Source of the DNA: Candidatus Gerdarchaeota archaeon | GTDB lineage: Archaea > Asgardarchaeota > Heimdallarchaeia > JABLTI01 | DNA: 7,968 bases | Direction: 5' to 3' | Assembly: GCA_016840905.1 (NCBI GenBank) | Contig: JAEORM010000304.1 | Coordinates: forward strand, 1-7,968 | The notes under the pieces: model-generated | Told to the model about the DNA's origin: nothing | Databases searched by the model: none | Seen by the model: only the letters and a program-made list of their open reading frames with translations | Translations under genes and position numbers: made by a program | In this document: piece after piece, positions 1-5,858 of the stretch | How the letters are laid out: every line of letters begins with the position of its first letter | Numbering within the stretch: position 1 is the first letter of the stretch

Positions 1-2
1 AA

Positions 3-359
3 AATGAGAATGGTGATGTTGGTCTTTCCGCACTAAAATCGTTACTTGGTTTAGTTGGAAATCAAATTGACTTCATCTTACCTCCAGAAGCAAATGTTCA
101 ATTCATTGCACCAGAGGATATTCTCGTAGGTGTATCAAAGATAGGTACTGACAAAATTTTTGCTGTAGTGTTAGAACGCAATGCTAAGATATCTACCATT
201 GTACCAAATATTATTCAAATGGCTAAACTTCTTAAAGGTATAACAAAGAAGACGGAAGCATTCTCTAATTCTCGTTGTAATGATGCTTGTCGAAAAGCTG
301 CAGCAGAAAAAATACAAAACTCAGGAAGAAAGAACCTCATAACAAGATTTGGAGGTTAA
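3..359 (+). CDS. 3' part of a gene with a roadblock/LC7-like C-terminal domain (5' end outside window)
   Basis: The frame is open from the first bases to a TAA at 357-359, giving 118 residues with no convincing internal start, so this is the C-terminal part of a longer protein. The visible order is a short helix (from about GLSALKSLLGLVG), then strands around IDFILPPEA, VQFIAPEDILVGVS and DKIFAVVLE, then a helix (ISTIVPNIIQMAKLLKG). This helix-three-strand-helix pattern fits the second half of a roadblock/LC7 or related profilin-like domain, which in archaea acts in small-GTPase regulation. The last 40 residues form a basic tail with two cysteines (SRCNDACRK) and end in ITRFGG. The fold is inferred from the predicted strand and helix order only; no catalytic motif is seen. 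A GTG at 168 is an internal valine codon, not a start. Confidence 0.6.
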   Translation, partial: NENGDVGLSALKSLLGLVGNQIDFILPPEANVQFIAPEDILVGVSKIGTDKIFAVVLERNAKISTIVPNIIQMAKLLKGITKKTEAFSNSRCNDACRKAAAEKIQNSGRKNLITRFGG

Positions 360-380
360 TTTCTTCAATTTTTTTCTCTA
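360..380 (+). terminator. T-rich archaeal terminator after the partial gene
   Basis: Directly after the stop codon the plus strand is pyrimidine-rich, with a run of seven T at 369-375. Archaeal RNA polymerase stops at such T tracts without needing a hairpin. No clear stem precedes it. Confidence 0.45.
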
Positions 381-507
381 AACTCCTTTAAATAATATTT
401 CTTAATTGTAATTTCTTTCGTAAACCTTTAAACTACTAAAACTCTATATCACCAAAAAGATTTTAATCTATTAATCTTGAAAAAAGAGAAGCAAATAATA
501 GTAAAAA

Positions 508-518
508 GTTAAAAATAA
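508..518 (+). promoter_or_regulatory. Putative TATA box of the ribophorin I-like gene
   Basis: An AT-only TTAAAAATA stretch lies about 45-50 bases before the start codon, which would place transcription start near 540 and leave a 20-30 base leader holding the ribosome-binding site. The whole 360-561 spacer is very AT-rich, so this is only the best-placed candidate. Apart from this and the T tract at 369-375, I see nothing else in the spacer. Confidence 0.3.
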
Positions 519-554
519 CTAAGTAACGCTATTATACTAATTACCTAAAATAAG

Positions 555-560
555 AAAGGT
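555..560 (+). promoter_or_regulatory. Shine-Dalgarno-like site favouring the ATG at 568
   Basis: AAAGGT partly matches the archaeal anti-Shine-Dalgarno complement GGAGGTGAT. It lies one base before the ATG at 562 but seven bases before the in-frame ATG at 568. If it is used, translation starts at 568 and the protein begins MTSRKNK. Confidence 0.4.
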
Positions 561-561
561 T

Positions 562-2661
562 ATGAACATGACAAGTCGGAAAAACAAAGTGCTAATTATC
601 TTTGCACTAATGATTATAACATTAAATGTATTTACATTGGCTCAAGTAAACAGTGTTTGGAAAGATCAGCCAAATAGTGATGCAGTTCTTCCTTCTTATT
701 TACAAGAAGACGAACTGAATACCGATGATTCTTTTACCCTACAAGCTTATAATGATACCAATCTTCCAAGTTTAGCTTTGTGGGATTTAAATGTGAACGT
801 AACAAGATTAGTTTCACTTCTTGATTATGGCTATGTAACTGTTAATGATACATACACAATCATCAAGAATGATAATATTACTATGCCCGTTTTCCGATTT
901 GCTTTCCCAAATGAATGGGGTAGAAATTTAGTTCACTTACAAGCATCAACAATGTGGACTCATTATGATGAGGAAGATGAGATTGATAATACAGGGGCAT
1001 ATAAATTAAACCAAACTGAAGTTTATGAAGAATATAGTAATAAGTACTATAATTTCTATGCTGTAAAATTAACTCCTGTGTTAAATAATAATTCAGCTTA
1101 TACCATTAAAGTTCATGCAACGCTACTTAGACCATATAAGACAGATCTATTCATAACAACATCTGGTGAATATGCTGGATTTGCTTATACTGGTTGCTAC
1201 TTTAATTATAGTATAGTACCATTATTATCTACTCCTGTCAAAAAATGCATTTCATCCTTTAGTAAATCACCTGAAGGTGAGATCATTACTGATGCTATTT
1301 CTCCCGCTGATGCTACAATTGGTTCCTCTTCAGTAATTTTCACAAACTTAAACGATGTAGACTCATTTAACTTCACAACTATCTATACTACTGAAGATAC
1401 AAACGAATATCCAAACAAAGCAACAATTGGTTGTACTTTAGGTCTATACCCACCTATAGAAGCTCTTGAGTATAAACGAACTATCGTTATTGATAGTTGG
1501 AATTATGTTCAAGTATACGAAGAATTAACGCTTAAGAATTTTGGTTGGGGACCAACTGATGAAGCACAACAAATTTATGATTTATATTTATCAAACAATT
1601 TTGCATCCTGGGCATTATCAAGATTCTATATGTGGATAGATAATGTAATAAAAGACTCTTATTCTGCTTCAGATGACTTAGGCATATTAGAAAAACCAAG
1701 AGATGTTTCGTATGATGCGGTACAAGATAATAGAATAAATATCTTCTTACGTTTACCTTTGTATGGTGGAGATGTTGGAAAATATTACCTAAAATATAGA
1801 TTGAATTTAGAAGATGTTTTAGAATACAATAGAACTGAGTATCTATTAAATACATTAGCAGTTCCAAAATGTGATTTCCATATCCGCCAATTTGATCTTA
1901 CTATTGTCTTCCCACAAGGAGCAAACTTCCAATATGTAACATTTGGTCAAGAAAGTGTTGACTATACAAAAGGTAGAACAGGTGTTTTCCTAAACATTGG
2001 TCGAAAACAAACAATTACTTTCTCTGCTACAAATATTACTACTTTCCATGATCTAACTCTTGATATTGGATACTATATGAATGATTTAGCATACTTTATT
2101 CAACCTTTGACTTTTATCTTCGTTATTTTCTTAGCATGTTTAGCTTATATTGGTATTAGAACACTCAGAAAAGATGTATTACAAAAAGTAATTATCACTC
2201 CTGAAGAGACTGAAGAAATTCCTCTAGATCTAATACAATCATTTGTAGAAAAATATGAAGAAAAGACTGCTTTGCAAAAACGTATCAGTGATTTGGATGA
2301 AGATAGAAGAAGAAAGAAAGTCAAATCTAAAGAATATGACCAACAAAGAAAAATCCTTGAAAGTAAAATAAGAGAAATTATTAAAGCACTTGATAATACA
2401 AAAAGAGCTCTAAAAGAAAAAGGTCGTAAATATTCAGCTGTTATTAATAAGATTGAAATTAGCGAAGAAAAACGAATAAGTATTGAGCGAAGTATACAAG
2501 ACTTACGAATCAGATATATTCGCGAAAAGCAAATCTCCAAAGATGCCTATATTAGAATTCTTAGAGATTATCAAACACAAATTGAAAAATACGATCGTGA
2601 TATTGATAGAGAAATTATCAATCTACGTCTCTTAATTGAACATGAAAGTAAGGGCAAATAA
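562..2661 (+). CDS. Ribophorin I-like (OST1/RPN1) oligosaccharyltransferase subunit homologue
   Basis: Residues are counted from 562; the true start may be 568. A basic N-terminus (RKNK) precedes a hydrophobic signal sequence (about 10-27, possible cut after TLA). A large outside domain of about 480 residues follows, then one membrane helix (about 514-532) and a strongly charged, coiled-coil-like cytoplasmic domain (about 550-695). The second half of the outside domain resembles eukaryotic ribophorin I in order and motifs: YKRTIVIDSW and VYEELTLKNFG (304-327), LRLPLYGGDVGKYYLKYRL (396-414, compare RFPLFGGWKTHY in human RPN1), FDLTIVFPQGANF (444-456, compare LTVKIILPEGAKN), and a QPL element opening the membrane helix (compare QEPL). 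Human RPN1 is recalled as about 607 residues, so this is somewhat longer. RPN1 is a non-catalytic OST subunit, so the inferred role is as partner of an STT3/AglB enzyme. Ten NxS/T sequons lie outside and none in the cytoplasmic part. It appears to be transcribed alone. Confidence 0.8.
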   Translation: MNMTSRKNKVLIIFALMIITLNVFTLAQVNSVWKDQPNSDAVLPSYLQEDELNTDDSFTLQAYNDTNLPSLALWDLNVNVTRLVSLLDYGYVTVNDTYTIIKNDNITMPVFRFAFPNEWGRNLVHLQASTMWTHYDEEDEIDNTGAYKLNQTEVYEEYSNKYYNFYAVKLTPVLNNNSAYTIKVHATLLRPYKTDLFITTSGEYAGFAYTGCYFNYSIVPLLSTPVKKCISSFSKSPEGEIITDAISPADATIGSSSVIFTNLNDVDSFNFTTIYTTEDTNEYPNKATIGCTLGLYPPIEALEYKRTIVIDSWNYVQVYEELTLKNFGWGPTDEAQQIYDLYLSNNFASWALSRFYMWIDNVIKDSYSASDDLGILEKPRDVSYDAVQDNRINIFLRLPLYGGDVGKYYLKYRLNLEDVLEYNRTEYLLNTLAVPKCDFHIRQFDLTIVFPQGANFQYVTFGQESVDYTKGRTGVFLNIGRKQTITFSATNITTFHDLTLDIGYYMNDLAYFIQPLTFIFVIFLACLAYIGIRTLRKDVLQKVIITPEETEEIPLDLIQSFVEKYEEKTALQKRISDLDEDRRRKKVKSKEYDQQRKILESKIREIIKALDNTKRALKEKGRKYSAVINKIEISEEKRISIERSIQDLRIRYIREKQISKDAYIRILRDYQTQIEKYDRDIDREIINLRLLIEHESKGK

Positions 2662-2669
2662 TAAAGTCC

Positions 2670-2694
2670 TTATTTCTATTTTTTTATTTTTTTT
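2670..2694 (+). terminator. T-rich terminator of the ribophorin I-like gene
   Basis: Two long T runs, seven T at 2679-2685 and eight T at 2687-2694, begin within 20 bases of the stop codon. This is a strong archaeal-type termination tract and sits in the convergent gap of 61 bp. Confidence 0.65.
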
Positions 2695-2708
2695 AGTGAA
2701 AAGAAGAT

Positions 2709-2736
2709 GTTAGGTAAAACAGCTATTTTACCCAAC
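2709..2736 (-). terminator. Hairpin at the 3' end of the acetyltransferase gene, stop codon in the loop
   Basis: Arms 2709-2719 and 2726-2736 pair over 11 positions around a six-base loop. On the minus strand the only imperfect pair (2712/2733) is a G-U wobble; on the plus strand it would be an A-C mismatch, so the structure belongs to the minus-strand transcript. The loop contains the UAG stop of the acetyltransferase (2723-2725). A pyrimidine-rich stretch (minus strand TCTTCTTTTC) follows. It resembles an intrinsic terminator or a 3'-end-protecting stem. Confidence 0.5.
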
Positions 2737-3328
2737 CTTGCATAATTCGTTCACAATTTTCACAAATGAACTTTGAAGTATCAACCTTTTCTCCTTCAGG
2801 TGGAACTGGAAATTTTTTCATACCACATTTACAAACATAACCATGTATTTTTGCTGGGTTCCCAAAAACCAAAGCATGTTTTGGTACATCCTTTGTTACT
2901 ACACTTCCAGAACCGATCATACAAAATTCACCCAAAGTTACTCCACAAATAATTACAGAATTAGCTCCAATGGCTGCTCCGTCTTCAACTTTAGTTTCAA
3001 CAGTTTTCCATTCTTGATTAAAAGCTCGAGGATATAAATCATTAGTGAAGACCATGTGTGGACCTAAAAAGACATTATTTCCTACAGTTACTCCATGATA
3101 TACTGATACTCTATTTTGGATTTTGACACCATCACCAATTTTTACCCCAGCATCAATGTAAACATCTTTGCCAAGAATACATTTTTTTCCTAATATGCTG
3201 TCTGTGCGGACATGTGCATGATGCCAAACGCTGGTACCTTCGCCAATTATTGCTCCATCTTCAACAATTGCTGTTGGATGGATTCTAACGTTTTTTCTTT
3301 CTACAGTCATTCTTTCATCGACCATCAT
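2723..3328 (-). CDS. WbpD/WlbB-type hexapeptide-repeat N-acetyltransferase with C-terminal zinc-ribbon-like cysteines
   Basis: This 201-residue cytoplasmic enzyme has a left-handed beta-helix. Hexapeptide repeats run from IHPTAIVEDGAIIGEG (16-31) through ILGKDVYIDAGVKIGDGVKI (51-70) to IGANSVIICGVTLGEFCMIGSGSVVTKDV (120-148), followed by ALVFGNPAKIHGYV. The central block KIQNRVSVYHGVTV, NNVFLGPHMVFTNDLYPR (69-101) is the signature of the family that acetylates the 3-amino group of UDP-GlcNAc3NA-type sugars (compare KIQNNVSVYDNVTL and GPSMVFTNVYNPR in WbpD). The product would be a diacetamido-uronic acid nucleotide sugar for surface glycans or N-glycans. The C-terminus adds CKC (166-168) and CENC (189-192), a four-cysteine zinc-ribbon-like unit seen in some relatives. 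Three ATGs (residues 1, 2, 7) are possible starts, and no clear Shine-Dalgarno site decides. It lies 37 bp after the small membrane-protein gene, probably in one transcript. The exact sugar substrate is not certain. Confidence 0.82.
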   Translation of the reverse strand: MMVDERMTVERKNVRIHPTAIVEDGAIIGEGTSVWHHAHVRTDSILGKKCILGKDVYIDAGVKIGDGVKIQNRVSVYHGVTVGNNVFLGPHMVFTNDLYPRAFNQEWKTVETKVEDGAAIGANSVIICGVTLGEFCMIGSGSVVTKDVPKHALVFGNPAKIHGYVCKCGMKKFPVPPEGEKVDTSKFICENCERIMQGWVK

Positions 3329-3365
3329 TTATTGCTTTCTTGTTGTTTATCTTCATCTTCTTTTT

Positions 3366-3635
3366 TTAATCCTCATCCCATTCTTGTTCTATTTGAACAA
3401 TTTTGGAAGCTTCTTCTTCCTCAATAGAAGGTTGATTCTTTTCTTTCTTCCATTTTCTAATCATTAATACAAGTTCAATAACTATGAAACCAGTCAAAAG
3501 AATATCCATTATAATAAACAAGTAAGTTATCTCTGGCATTAGTTTTAACACTCTTACTTGAATAACTATAAGTGCTGGAAGAAGAGCAAAGAAGGTAACT
3601 ATACTTGCTATTGTAAAGATTTTTTCTGCTTTCAT
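3366..3635 (-). CDS. Small two-helix membrane protein with acidic C-terminal tail
   Basis: I do not recognise this family. Starting at the ATG at 3635 it has 89 residues: a short basic N-terminus (MKAEK), membrane helix about 7-27, a short loop (VLKLMPE), helix about 36-59, a basic stretch (RKWKKEK) and an acidic tail (SIEEEEAS...IEQEWDED). By the positive-inside rule both ends are cytoplasmic. An upstream TTG at 3653 would add six residues, but the ATG is preferred. It is the first gene of a minus-strand pair, 37 bp ahead of the acetyltransferase, so it may hold a glycan enzyme at the membrane or simply be co-transcribed. No catalytic residue is evident. Confidence 0.6.
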   Translation of the reverse strand: MKAEKIFTIASIVTFFALLPALIVIQVRVLKLMPEITYLFIIMDILLTGFIVIELVLMIRKWKKEKNQPSIEEEEASKIVQIEQEWDED

Positions 3636-3663
3636 TAAAATCAAAGTTAGCAAATACTTTTAC

Positions 3664-3672
3664 CTATTTTAA
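3664..3672 (-). promoter_or_regulatory. Putative TATA box of the minus-strand membrane protein/acetyltransferase unit
   Basis: Read on the minus strand this is TTAAAATAG, lying about 33 bases before the ATG at 3635. Transcription would start about 8 bases ahead of that ATG, a nearly leaderless message, which fits the lack of a Shine-Dalgarno site. Confidence 0.3.
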
Positions 3673-3732
3673 TCCTACGGAAACATAGAAAACTCTTACA
3701 TAAAGAGATTATTGGTCATGTAAGAAAATATC

Positions 3733-3741
3733 TTTTTAAAA
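3733..3741 (+). promoter_or_regulatory. Putative TATA box of the methylthiotransferase gene
   Basis: TTTTTAAAA on the plus strand, followed by an A-rich region, would set the transcript start near 3762, about 27 bases before the TTG start at 3789. It lies in the divergent spacer 3636-3788. Confidence 0.35.
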
Positions 3742-3788
3742 GGATAAAAAACCAAAGAAAATTAAAAGCTAAATTTGGTTGGATAATA

Positions 3789-5069
3789 TTGGTCAAATTT
3801 TTCATTGAAACATTCGGTTGTACAGCAAATACCTCAGCATCAGAATTGATGAGTTTCTTACTAGCTGATTGTGGATATGAAAGAACTTTATCTCTGGAAC
3901 AAGCTGATTTTATAGTTGTAAATACCTGTATTGTAAAAGCTCCTACAGAAAGTAAAATAAAAAATATGTTAAAAGACTTATACAAAAAAATTCCTTTGAT
4001 TGTTACAGGTTGTTTACCTCAAGTTTTAATTGAGTGGTGCCATGCAAATATTCCAAAAGCTGTTTTTTTAGGAGTAGACCACTTTGGTGATATTTGTTTA
4101 GCTGCTCAAAAATTATTAGCTGAAGAATCATTCGAACTTTTATCTCGAGAAAAGAATTTTTGTAATGAAATTAAGAGAGAACGTGATTGGCAATATACTG
4201 GTATAATTGAAATTTCTAAAGGTTGTACAGGTCAATGTGCTTATTGTATTGTTAAAATAGCTAAAGGAACCTTAGTATCAAAACCAGAAAATCAGATATT
4301 AACTGAAGCACAAAATGCACTAAAAGAAGGTTGCAAAGAACTTTGGTTAACAGCTCAAGATACCGCTTCATATGGTTCGGATATAAACTCAAGTTTGCCT
4401 AAACTTCTAAAAGCCATCATATCATTACCTAATGAATTTATGATTAGGATAGGTATGATGAATATTGATTATGCTCTCCCGATTTTAGATGAATTAATTG
4501 ATCTTCTAAAACATCCTAAAATTTATGCCTTTTTACACATACCAGTACAATCAGGCAGTAATTCTGTTTTAACAAAAATGAAAAGGAAATATACTATCGA
4601 TGACTTTTGGATGTTATATGATAAACTCCAAAGCTTGCTGGAAATAACTTTATCAACAGATATTATAACTGGATTTCCTGGAGAGACTGAAGAAGATTAT
4701 TTCAAAACAAAGGAATTGCTGAAAAGAGCTTCTTTTGATATAGTGAATATTTCTAAATATGGTGATAGAAAAGGAACAACAGCAAGTAAGTCATCTGAAA
4801 AAAATCCCACTGAAATAATAAAAGAACGTTCAAGTGAATTAACTATCTTACAAAATCAAATTTCATTAAAGCAAAATAAAAAATGGATTGGTTGGGAAGG
4901 ATTTGCATTAGCATTAAGACTTGATAAAAACAACAGAGGGGTATTGCTCAGAAATAAAGCTTACAAAATTATTGCTTTAAAGGATTCTTTGGAATTAGGA
5001 AAATGGTATAGAGTAAAAATAACTGGAGCACAAAAGACGAGATTAATTGGAAAATTAGTTAGTAAATAA
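3789..5069 (+). CDS. Archaeal/eukaryotic-type tRNA N6-threonylcarbamoyladenosine (t6A37) methylthiotransferase, radical SAM (CDKAL1/e-MtaB type)
   Basis: This 426-residue protein would convert t6A37 of ANN-decoding tRNAs to ms2t6A. All three domains are present. The N-terminal UPF0004 domain (1-115) has the first-cluster cysteines C11 (IETFGCTAN), C47 (VVNTCIVK) and C75 (VTGCLPQ). The radical SAM core has C146, C150 and C153 in KGCTGQCAYCIVK binding the SAM iron-sulfur cluster, followed by LTAQDTASYG, HIPVQSGSNSVLTKMKRKYT (250-269) and DIITGFPGETEEDY (291-304). A C-terminal TRAM RNA-binding domain covers about 365-425. The GCTAN and YCIVKxAKG motifs are of the CDKAL1/archaeal subtype, not MiaB or RimO; the usual ARG after the cluster is AKG here. 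The start is a TTG because it gives the canonical MVKFFIETFGCTAN opening and no ATG lies in frame nearby. The PHP gene follows 42 bp downstream. Confidence 0.9.
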   Translation: MVKFFIETFGCTANTSASELMSFLLADCGYERTLSLEQADFIVVNTCIVKAPTESKIKNMLKDLYKKIPLIVTGCLPQVLIEWCHANIPKAVFLGVDHFGDICLAAQKLLAEESFELLSREKNFCNEIKRERDWQYTGIIEISKGCTGQCAYCIVKIAKGTLVSKPENQILTEAQNALKEGCKELWLTAQDTASYGSDINSSLPKLLKAIISLPNEFMIRIGMMNIDYALPILDELIDLLKHPKIYAFLHIPVQSGSNSVLTKMKRKYTIDDFWMLYDKLQSLLEITLSTDIITGFPGETEEDYFKTKELLKRASFDIVNISKYGDRKGTTASKSSEKNPTEIIKERSSELTILQNQISLKQNKKWIGWEGFALALRLDKNNRGVLLRNKAYKIIALKDSLELGKWYRVKITGAQKTRLIGKLVSK

Positions 5070-5083
5070 GATTCTACTAGCAA

Positions 5084-5092
5084 ATTTTTAAA
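5084..5092 (+). promoter_or_regulatory. Possible TATA box before the PHP gene
   Basis: ATTTTTAAA sits about 24-28 bases before the ATG at 5112, the spacing expected for a leaderless start. No Shine-Dalgarno site precedes the gene. It may instead be read through from the methylthiotransferase gene 42 bp upstream. Confidence 0.25.
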
Positions 5093-5111
5093 CTAAAACA
5101 AATAATTCAAG

Positions 5112-5858
5112 ATGATTAGAATGGTCAGAATAGACTTGCATGTTCATACAAATTACTCTGATGGTGTGGATTCTGCTGAAGAGATCATACGTCAAGCTGA
5201 AAAAATGGGTTTAGATGGTATAGGTATAGCTGACCATGATACTTTTGGTGGATTACATGAAGCGTTAGAAATTGAAACAGACTTACTTATTGTTCCAGGA
5301 ATTGAAGTTTCTACCTGTAAAGGTCACATACTTGCTTATGGTATTCTTGATGGAGAAATAGAAATTGGCCTTTCACCAAAGGATACAGTTGATATAATCC
5401 ATAGAATGGGTGGAATAGCTGTTCCAGCTCACCCTTTTGATACAATAAGATTAGGGATTAAAAAGGAAGTATTTGGTATTGATATTGATGCCTTAGAAGT
5501 AATTAATGGCTGTATAACTTTTAATAGATGCAATCAAAAAGCCTTCAATATTGCACGAAAATTAGATTTACCAATGATAGCTGGTAGCGATGGTCATTCT
5601 ACGGAAGAAATAGGAAATGCTTGGACCGATTTCTTAGAACAACCAGAATCTTGGCAAGATGTGATATCGATGATTTTGAGGAAGGAATCAATACCAATAG
5701 GTGGTCGTCATCCAGTAATTCCTTCAAAAATTAAACGGTTCATTAAAGCTTATAGGAAGCGTAAAGAAAGACCTGTACCTTATCCTTGGATAAAAATACC
5801 AAAACAGAAGAATAATGATGCGATTGAATCAACAAGTGAAGATGAAGAAATTACTTGA
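5112..5858 (+). CDS. PHP-domain metal-dependent phosphoesterase
   Basis: This 248-residue protein is one PHP domain with essentially all the metal ligands: HVH (H10, H12) in IDLHVHTNYSDG with D17, ADHD (H42), PGIEVS (E65), GH (H72), PAHPFD (H107) and GSDGHS (D160, H162). Enzymes of this trinuclear-metal family hydrolyse phosphoesters; single-domain members include TrpH-like nucleases and nucleotide phosphatases and histidinol phosphatase. The substrate here cannot be told from sequence. After about residue 215 comes a basic stretch (KRFIKAYRKRKER) and an acidic tail (SEDEEIT), perhaps for nucleic-acid or partner binding. Start choice lies between the ATGs at 5112 and 5121; the second gives the tidy MVRIDLHVHT opening. 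The 3' end overlaps the convergent DUF354 gene by 8 bp. Confidence 0.85.
   Translation: MIRMVRIDLHVHTNYSDGVDSAEEIIRQAEKMGLDGIGIADHDTFGGLHEALEIETDLLIVPGIEVSTCKGHILAYGILDGEIEIGLSPKDTVDIIHRMGGIAVPAHPFDTIRLGIKKEVFGIDIDALEVINGCITFNRCNQKAFNIARKLDLPMIAGSDGHSTEEIGNAWTDFLEQPESWQDVISMILRKESIPIGGRHPVIPSKIKRFIKAYRKRKERPVPYPWIKIPKQKNNDAIESTSEDEEIT

Noticed and set aside
1532..1867. Open frame on the minus strand (111 codons) inside the ribophorin-like gene
   Set aside because: It lies wholly within a well-supported plus-strand gene, has low-complexity hydrophobic/histidine-rich translation and no recognisable family or start signal.
2145..2540. Open frame on the minus strand (131 codons) opposite the coiled-coil region
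   Set aside because: It is the Leu/Ile/Ser-rich complement expected from a Glu/Lys/Arg-rich coiled coil read on the other strand; a shadow.
3340..3365. Short tandem GAAGAT-like repeat on the minus strand between the two genes
   Set aside because: Only about two imperfect units within a purine-rich spacer; no evidence of a true repeat.
3651..3653. TTG as start of the small membrane protein
   Set aside because: It adds only six residues (MLTLIL) and lacks a ribosome-binding site; the ATG at 3635 gives a normal basic N-terminus and fits the candidate TATA box.
3693..3707. Small inverted repeat CTCTT-ACATA-AAGAG in the divergent spacer
   Set aside because: A five-base A/T-rich stem with a five-base loop is expected by chance in this composition and it does not coincide with a promoter element.
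5112..5858. PHP protein as the RNase P protein Rpp30-like subunit
   Set aside because: It keeps the full set of PHP metal ligands (HVH, H42, E65, H72, H107, D160, H162) and matches the catalytic PHP family, whereas Rpp30 has a degenerate site and a different sequence pattern.
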